Below, one piece after another: positions 34,891-42,837 of a stretch of DNA of 64,000 nt. A program made the position numbers and the translations under genes. The notes beneath the pieces were generated by a model. It did not search any database and was not told the origin of the DNA. It saw nothing but the letters and a program-made list of their open reading frames with translations. How positions within the stretch are numbered: the stretch's first letter is position 1; each line of letters starts with the position of its first letter. The stretch spans positions 62,001 through 126,000 of the forward strand of contig NZ_JAJIRT010000002.1 of the NCBI RefSeq assembly GCF_025717675.1. Reading direction: 5' to 3'. The DNA is from Paucibacter sp. DJ2R-2. Its GTDB lineage: Bacteria; Pseudomonadota; Gammaproteobacteria; Burkholderiales; Burkholderiaceae_C.

Positions 34891-35259
34891 TCAGACTTGA
34901 GCCGGTGTTCCGGCCACCAAGGGGCAGGTCAGAGCGATGCGAGCGGCCAACTGCTCTCGCAGGGCGCGCAGGCCCTCGATGCGTTCGTCGATTTCCTGAA
35001 GCTTCTCCGCGAGCAGCTGGGTGATCGCCGGACCAGGCTCTGGGGCGTTCCAGATGGCGGGCAGCTTGTTGCCGACTTCGGCCAAGGTGAAGCCGAGCTT
35101 CTGCGCGGTCTTGATGTAGCTGACGAGCTCTTGAACCTCATCAGGATAGTCACGGTAACCGTTGTCCAAGCGGCGCGAACGGATGAGCCCCTGATCTTCG
35201 TAAAACCTCAGGGTGTCGCGGCTGACGCCGGTGGCGCTTGCAAGTTGGCCTATTCGCAT
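34891..35259 (-). CDS. MerR-family transcriptional regulator
   Basis: A 122-residue MerR protein: winged-helix start MRIGQLASATGVSRDTLRFY with EDQGLIRSRR, a long dimerisation helix and the C-terminal end ARIALTCPLVAGTPAQV with a single cysteine. The two- or three-cysteine metal or SoxR patterns are absent, so the inducer is unclear. The ATG at 35259 is chosen because the MerR fold starts there. It faces a divergent membrane-protein gene across a MerR-type spacer operator (35277-35307), so that gene is the likely target. Confidence 0.85.
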   Translation of the reverse strand: MRIGQLASATGVSRDTLRFYEDQGLIRSRRLDNGYRDYPDEVQELVSYIKTAQKLGFTLAEVGNKLPAIWNAPEPGPAITQLLAEKLQEIDERIEGLRALREQLAARIALTCPLVAGTPAQV

Positions 35260-35276
35260 GGTGCTTGAAATTGTGC

Positions 35277-35307
35277 TTGACCTTGGAGCTAAGCCCAAGC
35301 TTGACAC
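35277..35307 (+). promoter_or_regulatory. MerR-type promoter with 19-bp spacer
   Basis: TTGACC at 35277-35282, a 19-bp spacer holding the imperfect dyad CTTGGAGCTAAGCCCAAG, then a weak -10 (TGACAC at 35302-35307). The overlong spacer with a dyad is the hallmark of promoters activated by MerR-family proteins. It directs transcription towards the membrane-protein gene at 35331. The poor -10 keeps this tentative. Confidence 0.45.
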
Positions 35308-35330
35308 TGACATTCACAGCAACTTTTCAG

Positions 35331-35750
35331 ATGACCCCAGTGAAACAAGCCCGATATCTCAGCCTCATGAAGACCAGCGCCTGGTACGACCTCGTCGTCA
35401 CCTGGCCCTTCGCCACCCCTTGGACCTTGGCCCTGCTCTACAGCGGCTTGAGCGCGCTCTCAGAATCGCTCGGGCTGCCCGGCACCCTGCCCCCTTTGAA
35501 TGCCACCAGCGTGCTGTTCGGCAACCTCATGGGCTCGGTCGTGCTCGTCTGGTCCCTGGCGCGCATCCTGTCGCCGGCGGTGCGCCTGGGCCGCCTGGAC
35601 GGCGTGGCGCGCTTGCTGTTCGCCACCTGGCAAATCAACGCGGTCCTGAACGGCGCCGGCGCGATCGTGCTTGCCTTCACGGCCATTGAGCTGCTGTTCG
35701 GCATCCTGCAGTTCCTGCCGGTCGAGGACGAAAGGACAGCAGCCGCTTAG
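35331..35750 (+). CDS. Small four-helix membrane protein, unknown function
   Basis: A 139-residue hydrophobic protein with about four membrane helices (VVTWPFATPWTLALLYSGL, LFGNLMGSVVLVWSLARIL, LLFATWQINAVLNGAGAIV, AFTAIELLFGILQFLPV). I do not recognise a named family. It lies divergent from the MerR regulator behind a MerR-type promoter, so it may be an inducible resistance or transport factor. The start could be ATG 35331 or ATG 35367 (MKTSAWYDL); neither has a clear ribosome-binding site, and I prefer 35331 because of promoter spacing. Confidence 0.6.
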   Translation: MTPVKQARYLSLMKTSAWYDLVVTWPFATPWTLALLYSGLSALSESLGLPGTLPPLNATSVLFGNLMGSVVLVWSLARILSPAVRLGRLDGVARLLFATWQINAVLNGAGAIVLAFTAIELLFGILQFLPVEDERTAAA

Positions 35751-35840
35751 ACGAGAAAGCCAGCGCTGAGCATCAGCAATGGAGGGCCTGTCGCTCCCTG
35801 AGCTCACGCGCAGCGCCGGTCGCCGTAGAAGCGAGGCGAT

Positions 35841-35885
35841 ATTTTTTGCGGCCTTGTGCATCCAGGCCTCCGGGTCCGCCGTATG
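35841..35885 (+). promoter_or_regulatory. ECF (RpoE/ChrR-type) promoter of the DUF4331 operon
   Basis: GCATCC at 35858-35863, 16 bases, then CGTATG at 35880-35885, preceded by a T-rich stretch ATTTTTT (35841-35847) like an UP element. The same layout, including ATTTTTT, occurs upstream of the ECF sigma gene (40283-40310), and TGATCC-N16-CGTATG occurs before the SRPBCC gene. It lies 65 bp before the GTG start of the DUF4331 gene. The pattern fits the TGATCC-N18-TAAG consensus of RpoE in Rhodobacter. Confidence 0.7.
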
Positions 35886-35949
35886 GATGGGCACGACGAC
35901 ACAAATCCCTGTGCCGCCCCATCCCCACATCGCCCCAAGGAGTCCTCGC

Positions 35950-37506
35950 GTGAAGCATTCAATCTCCCCTGTCAAATTCAGTGCCCTGACCCTGGCCGTC
36001 TCATTGGCCTTGGCCAGCTTGACCGCAGCGCCCGCCTTTGCCTCCAGCCATCGTGAAGCACCGTTCATCACCACCGTGCCCAAGGTCGACGGTTCCGATT
36101 TCTATATGTTTCGCAGCTACGAGGCCAATCGCAGCGACTATGTGACCCTGCTGGCCAACTACTTGCCGCTGCAAGACGGCTACGGCGGCCCGAACTACTT
36201 CGCCCTCGACCCGAACGCCCTGTACGAGATTCATATCGACAACAACGGCGACGCCAAAGAAGACCTGACCTTCCAGTTCCGCTTCAAGAACACCCTGTCG
36301 AACGGCGGCAGCGGCCAAGCGCTCAATGTGGGCGGCAAGATGGTGAACATCCCGCTGGTGCAGTTCGGCGGCGTCGGCAATGTCAAGGACGCCAATCTGC
36401 AATTGGCCGAGACCTACAGCGTCACCGTGGTGCGCGGTGACCGCCGCAGCGGCACCGCGCAGGCAGTCACCAATGCCAGCAGCGGCAGCACGACCTTCGA
36501 CAAGCCGGTCGACAACATCGGCAAGAAGACGATTGCCGACTACGCCGGCTATGCGGCCAAGCACATCTACACGGTCAATATCCCTGGCTGCAATATGCCG
36601 GCCAAGCTGTTCGTCGGCCAGCGCAAGGATGCTTTCGCCGTGAATCTGGGCACGATCTTTGACCTGGTGAACGCACCCGTCAGCGTCATCACCGACCCCA
36701 GCCTGATCGGCGCTGCGCCCAACACCATCGACGACAAGAACGTCACCACCCTGGGCCTGGAAGTGCACAAGAGCTGCTTGACCAATGGCAGCGACGACGT
36801 GATCGGCGGCTGGACCACGGCCAGCATGCGCCAAGCACGCTTGCTGAACGGCAAGCCGGGCTCCGGCCATCAGGCCAGCGAGAAGGCCGGCGGTGCCTGG
36901 GTCCAGGTCTCGCGCCTGGGCATGCCTCTGGTCAATGAGGTCGTCATCGGCCTCAAGGACAAGGACAAATTCAACGCGTCCAAGCCCAGTGCAGACGCTC
37001 AGTTTGCCGATTACGTGACCCACCCGACCTTGCCGGCGCTGCTGGAAATTGCCCTGGCCCTGCCCAACACGGCACCGACCAATTTCCCGCGCGGCGATCT
37101 GGTCACCACCTTCCTGACCGGGATCAAGGGTGTCAACCAGCCCAAGAACGTGGTCGCTTCTGAGATGCTGCGTCTCAACACCGCCATCCCGCCGGTCGCG
37201 TTTGCACAGCAGAACCGTCTCGGCATCGTCGGCAACATCCTCGCCGGAGGCAATGACAACGCCGGCTACCCGAACGGCCGCCGGCCCAAGGACGATGTGG
37301 TCGACATCTCCCTGGTGGCCGTGATGGGCGGCCTGTGCATGGCCAATGGCGACACCGACAAGCTCGGTTTCGGCGCCACTTGCAAACCTTCCGCTGTGCC
37401 GCTGGGCGCCACCTCATTCAAGCTGCATGACGCCGTTGACCAGGCGACCGTGCCCTTGCTGAGCGGCTTCCCCTACCTGGATACGCCGGTTCCTGGCACC
37501 AAGTAA
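35950..37506 (+). CDS. Secreted DUF4331-family protein
   Basis: A 518-residue protein with a signal peptide (LTLAVSLALASLTAAPAFA) and the family hallmark SSHREAPFI directly after it. Other typical segments are SDFYMFRSYEANRSDYVTLL, ALYEIHIDNNGDAKEDLTFQ and the C-terminal GYPNGRRPKDDVVDISL. DUF4331 proteins are secreted or periplasmic and functionally uncharacterised. The GTG at 35950 (VKHSISPVKF) has AAGGAG 8 bases upstream and gives a proper signal peptide; a longer frame from 35779 does not. It is the first gene of a four-gene operon behind an ECF-type promoter, so it is probably a stress-induced envelope protein. Confidence 0.88.
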   Translation: MKHSISPVKFSALTLAVSLALASLTAAPAFASSHREAPFITTVPKVDGSDFYMFRSYEANRSDYVTLLANYLPLQDGYGGPNYFALDPNALYEIHIDNNGDAKEDLTFQFRFKNTLSNGGSGQALNVGGKMVNIPLVQFGGVGNVKDANLQLAETYSVTVVRGDRRSGTAQAVTNASSGSTTFDKPVDNIGKKTIADYAGYAAKHIYTVNIPGCNMPAKLFVGQRKDAFAVNLGTIFDLVNAPVSVITDPSLIGAAPNTIDDKNVTTLGLEVHKSCLTNGSDDVIGGWTTASMRQARLLNGKPGSGHQASEKAGGAWVQVSRLGMPLVNEVVIGLKDKDKFNASKPSADAQFADYVTHPTLPALLEIALALPNTAPTNFPRGDLVTTFLTGIKGVNQPKNVVASEMLRLNTAIPPVAFAQQNRLGIVGNILAGGNDNAGYPNGRRPKDDVVDISLVAVMGGLCMANGDTDKLGFGATCKPSAVPLGATSFKLHDAVDQATVPLLSGFPYLDTPVPGTK

Positions 37507-37524
37507 ACAGCGAGACCACACACC

Positions 37525-37803
37525 ATGAACAAGCAACTCTTGCTGTGCAGCGTTCTGCTCGCTGCCATGGGCCTCACGGCCTGCGGCAGTGGTGGGGACG
37601 ACGACGCCTCGCCCACCACCCCGCCCCCCGTCGTTCAGCCACCGGAGCCGGCGACGGACGTGCCGAGCTCGGCCATCACCTCGGTCGAAGCGTATCGAAG
37701 CTACGTCGCCGGCCTGGCCCCGAGCGAAGTCGCCGAACCGCTGGGCTTGGACAAAGTCACCGAGGCGCCGCTGTCCGAAACGAGTGAGCCGGCCGACATC
37801 TGA
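37525..37803 (+). CDS. Small lipoprotein of the DUF4331 operon
   Basis: A 92-residue protein with a clear lipoprotein signal (LLLCSVLLAAMGLTAC-G; lipobox LTAC). The mature part is short, with a GSGGDDD stretch, a Pro-rich linker and a C-terminal piece containing SSAITSVEAYRSYVAGL. I know no function. It lies 18 bp after the DUF4331 stop and is followed by the helical-repeat gene, so it is part of the same ECF-controlled unit. The acidic residues after the cysteine do not match the simple +2 Asp inner-membrane retention rule, so outer-membrane sorting is likely. Confidence 0.75.
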   Translation: MNKQLLLCSVLLAAMGLTACGSGGDDDASPTTPPPVVQPPEPATDVPSSAITSVEAYRSYVAGLAPSEVAEPLGLDKVTEAPLSETSEPADI

Positions 37804-37868
37804 AGCAAGTCTGACCCAGGGGCCGCCCTTGTGCATCTGCGCAGCGGCGGCCTCCTCAAGGATTCAAG

Positions 37869-39074
37869 TTGAAGACCCAACTCATGCCGCGTCTGTTGAG
37901 CCTGTTGAGCCTGTTGAGCGCCCTGCTCCTGCAGCAGCCCGCTATGGCCGCCCTCTACACGCCGGCCCATGATCAAGAAATCGTGCAGGAACTGCCCAAT
38001 CGGCTCCCTGCCAGTGCTCGTGCTCAGCGCCAAGAATTGGCGCGCCGCCCGCAGCAGCTGAGTTTGGCTCTGGCCACAGCGCAAGCGGCCATCGGCCGAG
38101 CCCGCAGCCATGGCGACCCACGCGAGCTGGGTGTGGCCGAAGCCGCGCTTGCGCCTTGGTGGGGGCAGGAAAACGCGCCGCCGCAGGTGCGCTTGCTGCG
38201 CGCCAGCGTGCGCCAGAGCCAGCATGACTTTGCCGGCTCGCTGCGCGACCTCGACCGACTGCTTGCCCAAGCCAGCCAGCTGCCGCTGCAAGTACAGGCG
38301 CAGGCCGGCTTGATCCGCGCCTCGGTCTTGCAGGTGACCGGCCAATTGGCCATGGCTCGGCAGGCTTGTGAGAGTTTGACTGAAGCCCGCTTCGCCAGCC
38401 TCGGGGCCGCCTTGGCTCTGCCGGCGCAGGCCTGCCTGGCCGAGCTGCGCAGCCTGTCGGGTGAACCCAAGCAAGCGGCTGCTGAACTTGCCACACTGGC
38501 CAAGCAGTCGCCGGATGATGCCTGGCTGTCCCTGTTGAGAGCCGAACTCGCTCAGCGCATGGGCGACAGCGTCAGCGCCGGCTCACGCTACCGCGAGGCC
38601 CTGGCGGCCAGCTCTGGCGGCGACATCTACACCCGTGGCGCCTACGCCGACTACCTGCTCGAGCAGGGCCGCCCCGCCGAAGCGTTGCGCGTGGTCGAAG
38701 GCGCCGACGCCGAGTCGGATGCCTTGCTCTTGCGCCGCGCGATCGCCTTGAAACGACTAGCAAGTCCTTTGCTGCCCGCGATCGTGGCGAGCTTGACGGC
38801 CCGCTTCGAAGCCGCTCGCCTGCGCGGCGAGAACTACCACGCCCGCGAAGAGGCGCGCTTGGCGCTTGAAGTGATGGGACAAACCCAGCCTGCCTTGCAG
38901 CTGGCACTGCGCAACTGGGCGCACCAGAAAGAGCCCGCCGACGCCTTGCTGCTGCAACGCGCCGCGCTGGCCGCCGGTCAGCCCGCTGTCGCCGCGCAGG
39001 AGCTCCAAGGGCTTGCTCGAGCGGGCTGGGTGGATGTGCGTTGGGCCGCCAATCTGCCAGGCAGACAGCCATGA
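37869..39074 (+). CDS. Secreted helical-repeat (TPR-like) protein
   Basis: A 401-residue exported protein: signal peptide LLSLLSLLSALLLQQPAMA, then alpha-helical repeats rich in Ala and Leu (for example VRLLRASVRQSQHDFAGSLR, LRAELAQRMGDSVSAGSRYR, YADYLLEQGRPAEALRVV) that resemble tetratricopeptide repeats. The start is probably the TTG at 37869 (read as MKTQLMPRLL), because AAGGA lies 7 bases before it and Lys at position 2 suits a signal peptide; ATG 37884 is the alternative. The stop overlaps the HupE-like gene by 4 bp. It is likely a periplasmic scaffold for the neighbouring proteins. Confidence 0.75.
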   Translation: MKTQLMPRLLSLLSLLSALLLQQPAMAALYTPAHDQEIVQELPNRLPASARAQRQELARRPQQLSLALATAQAAIGRARSHGDPRELGVAEAALAPWWGQENAPPQVRLLRASVRQSQHDFAGSLRDLDRLLAQASQLPLQVQAQAGLIRASVLQVTGQLAMARQACESLTEARFASLGAALALPAQACLAELRSLSGEPKQAAAELATLAKQSPDDAWLSLLRAELAQRMGDSVSAGSRYREALAASSGGDIYTRGAYADYLLEQGRPAEALRVVEGADAESDALLLRRAIALKRLASPLLPAIVASLTARFEAARLRGENYHAREEARLALEVMGQTQPALQLALRNWAHQKEPADALLLQRAALAAGQPAVAAQELQGLARAGWVDVRWAANLPGRQP

Positions 39075-40207
39075 TGCGCATCATTTCGATCTCGCTTGCC
39101 CTGGGCTTGGCCCTGGCCGGACCCGCACAAGCGCACAAGTCAAGCGACGCTTACCTGACGTTTCAAGTGAGCGGCCACACGATTTCGCAGCGCGTTGACA
39201 TCGCCCTGCAAGATCTGGATCGCGACCTGGACCTGGATGCCGACGACGACAAACGCCTCAGTTGGGGCGAATTGCGCAAGCGCTGGCCGGATGTGGAGCG
39301 CCTGGTGGCCGACAGCATCAAGGTGAGTGCCGACGGCCACATCTGCACGATCGCCAAGAGTTCAGCACCGCAACTCGATCAACACAGCGATGGCGCCTAT
39401 GCGGTCTTGCAGCAGACTTTGCAATGCGCGGCTCCGGTACAAAGCTTGGGCGTGGACTACCGGCTGTTTGCCGGCAGTGACGCCAAGCATCGCGGTATTG
39501 CGCGGGTCTTGTCGCCCTCGGGTGAGCAAAGCGCCGTGCTGGTGCCGGCCCAAGGCCTCAAGACCTTTCAATTCGAGACCAGCGCGCAAGATGAACTGCG
39601 CCGGCTGGGCAGCTTCGTGGTCGAAGGCATGCACCACATCTCGGTCGGGCTGGACCACATCTTGTTCCTGGTCAGTCTGCTGATGGTGGCCGTTTGGCGC
39701 CGTGACGGTGCTGCCTGGGTGGCCAGGTCCAGCAGCAGCTCGGCGTGGCGCGAGGCCTTCAAGCTGGTGACCGCCTTCACCTTGGCGCATTCCCTGACCT
39801 TGGGCTTGGCGGCAGCCGGCGTCTTGGCGCCGCCCTCGCGCTGGGTCGAGTCCTTGATTGCGGCCAGCGTGCTGGTCGCCGCCCTCGACAATCTGCGCCC
39901 CTTTGTGCGCGGTCCGCGTTGGCTGATGGTGGCCGTGTTCGGCCTGGTTCATGGCTTCGGTTTTGCCGGGCCGCTGCAAGCTTTGGGCCTGCAGCGCGGC
40001 AATCTGGCGCTGCCCCTGCTGGGCTTCAATCTGGGCGTTGAATTGGCGCAGCTGCTGCTGGTCGTGCTGATCTTGCCGCTGGCCATTGCACTGCGCAAGA
40101 AGCCGCTGTACGGCCAAGTCTTGGTGCGGCCGGGCTCGGCGCTGATCGGCAGCCTGGCAGTGCTGTGGCTGTTGGAGCGCAGCCTGAACCTCAGTCTTCT
40201 AGCCTGA
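39071..40207 (+). CDS. HupE/UreJ-family membrane protein with EF-hand-like loop
   Basis: A 378-residue protein: signal peptide (SISLALGLALAGPAQA-H), a ~190-residue periplasmic domain, and a C-terminal membrane block of about seven helices of the HupE/UreJ type, with the conserved MHHISVGLDHILFLVSLL and FGLVHGFGFAGPLQ. The periplasmic domain contains a near-canonical EF-hand loop, DADDDKRLSWGE (residues 56-67, ligands D56, D58, D60, S64 and E67), suggesting Ca2+ binding. HupE/UreJ relatives are metal (nickel/cobalt) permeases, but this class lacks proof. Translationally coupled to the preceding gene (ATGA). It is the last gene of the operon. Confidence 0.8.
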   Translation: MMRIISISLALGLALAGPAQAHKSSDAYLTFQVSGHTISQRVDIALQDLDRDLDLDADDDKRLSWGELRKRWPDVERLVADSIKVSADGHICTIAKSSAPQLDQHSDGAYAVLQQTLQCAAPVQSLGVDYRLFAGSDAKHRGIARVLSPSGEQSAVLVPAQGLKTFQFETSAQDELRRLGSFVVEGMHHISVGLDHILFLVSLLMVAVWRRDGAAWVARSSSSSAWREAFKLVTAFTLAHSLTLGLAAAGVLAPPSRWVESLIAASVLVAALDNLRPFVRGPRWLMVAVFGLVHGFGFAGPLQALGLQRGNLALPLLGFNLGVELAQLLLVVLILPLAIALRKKPLYGQVLVRPGSALIGSLAVLWLLERSLNLSLLA

Positions 40208-40282
40208 GTGACTTGGGCCAAAGCAATTCCCAGGCTCAAGGCGCTCTCGCAAGAGCAGCCATGACTATTTTTTCGCCGGATT

Positions 40283-40310
40283 GCATCCAAGTCGACGCGG
40301 ACGGCGTAAG
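40283..40310 (+). promoter_or_regulatory. ECF-type autoregulatory promoter of the sigma/anti-sigma genes
   Basis: GCATCC at 40283-40288, 16 bases, then CGTAAG at 40305-40310, preceded by ATTTTTT at 40267-40273. This is the same motif and the same upstream T-run as at 35841-35885. The CGTAAG form contains TAAG with 18 bases to GCATCC. It implies that the sigma factor drives its own gene, as ECF factors commonly do. The leader to the predicted start (40528) is long, about 210 bases, and holds no convincing gene. Confidence 0.7.
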
Positions 40311-40527
40311 CACGAGGAGATCGCCTCCGCCTGCGTCAGTTTCTCAAACTGGCGGGCCATGCCTCCAACCAAAAACCTTATGCCAGTCCAAACCAATCAC
40401 GCCGCGCCCGAGCGATTGCCCGCCAGGCCCTCGCCACTTGGCGGCACAATGCGGCGGCAAGTGCTTTTTCTCCTTGCTCCGGAAGGTGCCCGCTGCGCCT
40501 CGGCAAACACCTTGCTTGGTAACTGCA

Positions 40528-41280
40528 ATGGCTCACTTCGCTGGTCCAGCTGAAGCTCCGGACTCCGTCGGCGTCGAGCCCATGGAATTCGATGATCTGG
40601 CCGAAGCGCAAGACTGCGAGGCCTTGCTGGAGGATGGGCGCGCCGACACGGACTTGGCGCCGATACGCGCCCAGCCCAGTGCGGACGAGCACCAATTGCA
40701 AGCCTGGCTGGCGCGCATCGTGCACCAGGATGAAGCGGCCTTGGACGCGCTGTACCGCGCCTGCGTGGGTCGCGTCTATGGCTTGGCCCTTCGCATCGTG
40801 CGCAACCCGGCCATTGCCGAAGAAGTGACCGAAGACTGCTTTTGGCAGGTCTGGCGGCAGGCCCCTCGCTTCGAGCCGCAGCGCGGCAGCGCCTTGGCCT
40901 GGCTGCTGACGATCGCGCGCAGCCGTGCCCTCGACGCCTTGCGCGCGCGCCGCCGGGTCTTGGCCAACACCGTGTCGGCCGATGCGCTGGGCGAGGCGAT
41001 GGATGCCTTGGCAGAGCAGAGCGATGCAGGCTGCGGTGGCGGCCCAGGCGATCCGCATGATTTGCTGGAAGCGGTGCAAAGCCATCAACAGTTGCACCAA
41101 GCCTTGGCGCAACTGGAAGCCGTGCCAAGGCAGTTGGTGGCGCTGGCCTTCTTCAAGGGTCTGACTCATGAAGAGATCGCCGGCCAGATCGGCCTGCCTC
41201 TGGGCACGGTGAAGTCCCATCTGCGCCGCGGTTTGTTGGCTCTGCGCAAATGCCTGGGACCGCAAACGTCAACGGCTTGA
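40528..41280 (+). CDS. rpoE: ECF sigma factor, RpoE/ECF11-like
   Basis: A 250-residue ECF sigma. Region 2 is ALDALYRACVGRVYGLALRI and EEVTEDCFWQVWRQAPRFEP; region 4 is LEAVPRQLVALAFFKGLTHE followed by EEIAGQIGLPLGTVKSHLRR. An acidic N-terminal extension (residues about 1-55) precedes region 2, so the true start could also be ATG 40582. It is followed after 18 bp by a ChrR-like anti-sigma. RpoE-ChrR pairs respond to singlet oxygen and organic peroxide in photosynthetic and other proteobacteria; whether the same signal is used here is inference. The symbol is by analogy. Confidence 0.85.
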   Translation: MAHFAGPAEAPDSVGVEPMEFDDLAEAQDCEALLEDGRADTDLAPIRAQPSADEHQLQAWLARIVHQDEAALDALYRACVGRVYGLALRIVRNPAIAEEVTEDCFWQVWRQAPRFEPQRGSALAWLLTIARSRALDALRARRRVLANTVSADALGEAMDALAEQSDAGCGGGPGDPHDLLEAVQSHQQLHQALAQLEAVPRQLVALAFFKGLTHEEIAGQIGLPLGTVKSHLRRGLLALRKCLGPQTSTA

Positions 41281-41298
41281 TCTTCAGCAGATATTGAC

Positions 41299-42231
41299 AT
41301 GAACACTCATTCACGAACGACCTCCGATCTGGCCGCAGACTTGGCCCTGGAGCCCAGCACCTTGCCCGGGGTGGCGCCCGCCGCGGGCCTCGGCCTGCTG
41401 CCCGCGCTGGCCGTCGAGCTGACGCCGATCGAACCACCCTCGGAGATGGCCGGAGCCCTGCGCCGACGACTGCAGGCGCGCGCGGCACAAAGCGCTGCCG
41501 CCAGCCTGGGCATGACAACTCGTCGCCTCGCCGATGCCGTCTGGCAAGACCTGGCCCCAGGCGTGAGGGTGTACGGCCAGCGCCAAGACGAACTCGGCCA
41601 GAGCAGCTTGATTCAATTGGCTCCCGGCACCCTTTGGACCCCGGGTGCAGGCGCAGCCGCCCTGCATGGCCCGGACCTGGCCGTGCATGAACTTCTGCTT
41701 CTCAGCGGCGAGTTGCGGCTCGATGTAGCAGCGCTGGGCACGCCGACCTTGAGCGCTCAGGACTATCAATTGATCGGCTTGGCCGAACCCTGGCCGGCCG
41801 ACGCAGGCCTGAGCTCGACATCAGGCGCTCTGCTCTACTGGCGCAGCAGCAAGAAAGCCGTGGCGGCCGCCCATGAATTTGGCCAAACCGCTGCCTCACA
41901 CCGCGTCGCCGCCGGTGAACAAGGCTGGCAGCCTCTGCGCCAAGGCGTGGAGATCAAGCCGCTGCATGTGGTGGGCGAGCGGATTTCGATGCTGGTGCGC
42001 TTCCAGCCGGGCGCCACCGTGCCCGCGCATCCGCATGGCCTGGGCGAGGAATGCCTGATGCTGGAAGGTGATTTGTTCCTCGGTGATGTGCTGCTGCGCG
42101 CCGGCGAGTTCCAGTTCGCCCCGGCTGGCACCGGCCATGAGGGGCTTCTTTCTGATGTCGGCTGCTTGCTGTACTTCTGCGGTGCGATCGACCCCGCCGC
42201 GGCCGACCCGGCGATGCGGGCCGGCTATTGA
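41299..42231 (+). CDS. chrR: ChrR-like cupin anti-sigma factor
   Basis: A 310-residue protein with two cupin-like domains. The C-terminal one has HPHGLGEECLMLEGDLFLGD and GEFQFAPAGTGHEG, the metal-binding cupin motifs seen in ChrR. The N-terminus differs: ChrR holds the sigma factor through a zinc-binding anti-sigma domain with an H-x3-C-x2-C motif, but the first 100 residues here contain no cysteine. So it either binds sigma without zinc or is a truncated or diverged regulator. The ATG at 41299 begins MNTHSRTTSDLAAD, 18 bp after the sigma stop. Probable sigma regulator in the cytoplasm. Confidence 0.75.
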   Translation: MNTHSRTTSDLAADLALEPSTLPGVAPAAGLGLLPALAVELTPIEPPSEMAGALRRRLQARAAQSAAASLGMTTRRLADAVWQDLAPGVRVYGQRQDELGQSSLIQLAPGTLWTPGAGAAALHGPDLAVHELLLLSGELRLDVAALGTPTLSAQDYQLIGLAEPWPADAGLSSTSGALLYWRSSKKAVAAAHEFGQTAASHRVAAGEQGWQPLRQGVEIKPLHVVGERISMLVRFQPGATVPAHPHGLGEECLMLEGDLFLGDVLLRAGEFQFAPAGTGHEGLLSDVGCLLYFCGAIDPAAADPAMRAGY

Positions 42232-42264
42232 CGGGACCGCGCGCTGAATCCAAGGCCGGTCAAT

Positions 42265-42831
42265 TCAGCTTTGCACCACGGTCCAATGCTTGGGTTTGCT
42301 GCTGCGGCAATGGAGTTGCGCGGCCATGCCGCGCGCGCCCGCCTCCATCACCCTGAAATGGCTCCACTTGAACACGAGACGCAGCAGCGGCGCGGCCACT
42401 CGCATCCAGCGCCGGCCTAACTCAACTTCATAACGGTAAGTCACGTCGACCTCTTGCACAGCAGGCGCCAGGGAGGAGCAAGGCACAGGATCCAAGACCC
42501 ACAAGCCCTGGCCCAGCAAGTCACCGCTGGACTGGCCTTCGATCTCGCAGTGGCCGTCTGCCGCTCGTTCACGACGGGTGTTGAGTACATCGATGGTGAA
42601 GCGATAGCCGATCGGACTGCGCCAGGTGAAGGCCGCACGCGTACCCGCTTCGCCAACCGGCGCACGCTGCAGCAGACGCACCTGAGACACATGCGACCAC
42701 CATTGGGGCCAGCGCTCCAGATCCGTCAGCAACTCCCAGACCGGCTGGCTGGAGCAGGTCATGCGCCAGCGGCTGATCAGGACAAACCGGGCCGCTGCGC
42801 TGGGGGAATATCGTCGATGTTGAGAGAGCAT
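42265..42831 (-). CDS. SRPBCC-family (START-like) protein
   Basis: A 188-residue protein of the SRPBCC/polyketide-cyclase type: an N-terminal strand, then the helix motif SQPVWELLTDLERWPQWWSH and beta-strands such as GEAGTRAAFTWRSPIGYRFT. Such proteins bind hydrophobic ligands in a deep pocket. The ATG at 42831 (MLSQHRRYSP) fits the promoter; a frame start at 42840 would lie inside the -10 element. It is convergent with chrR (33-bp gap) and has its own ECF-type promoter, so it belongs to the same regulon. SRPBCC and cyclase-like proteins do occur among RpoE/ChrR targets in other species. Confidence 0.75.
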   Translation of the reverse strand: MLSQHRRYSPSAAARFVLISRWRMTCSSQPVWELLTDLERWPQWWSHVSQVRLLQRAPVGEAGTRAAFTWRSPIGYRFTIDVLNTRRERAADGHCEIEGQSSGDLLGQGLWVLDPVPCSSLAPAVQEVDVTYRYEVELGRRWMRVAAPLLRLVFKWSHFRVMEAGARGMAAQLHCRSSKPKHWTVVQS

Positions 42832-42837
42832 GCTCTG

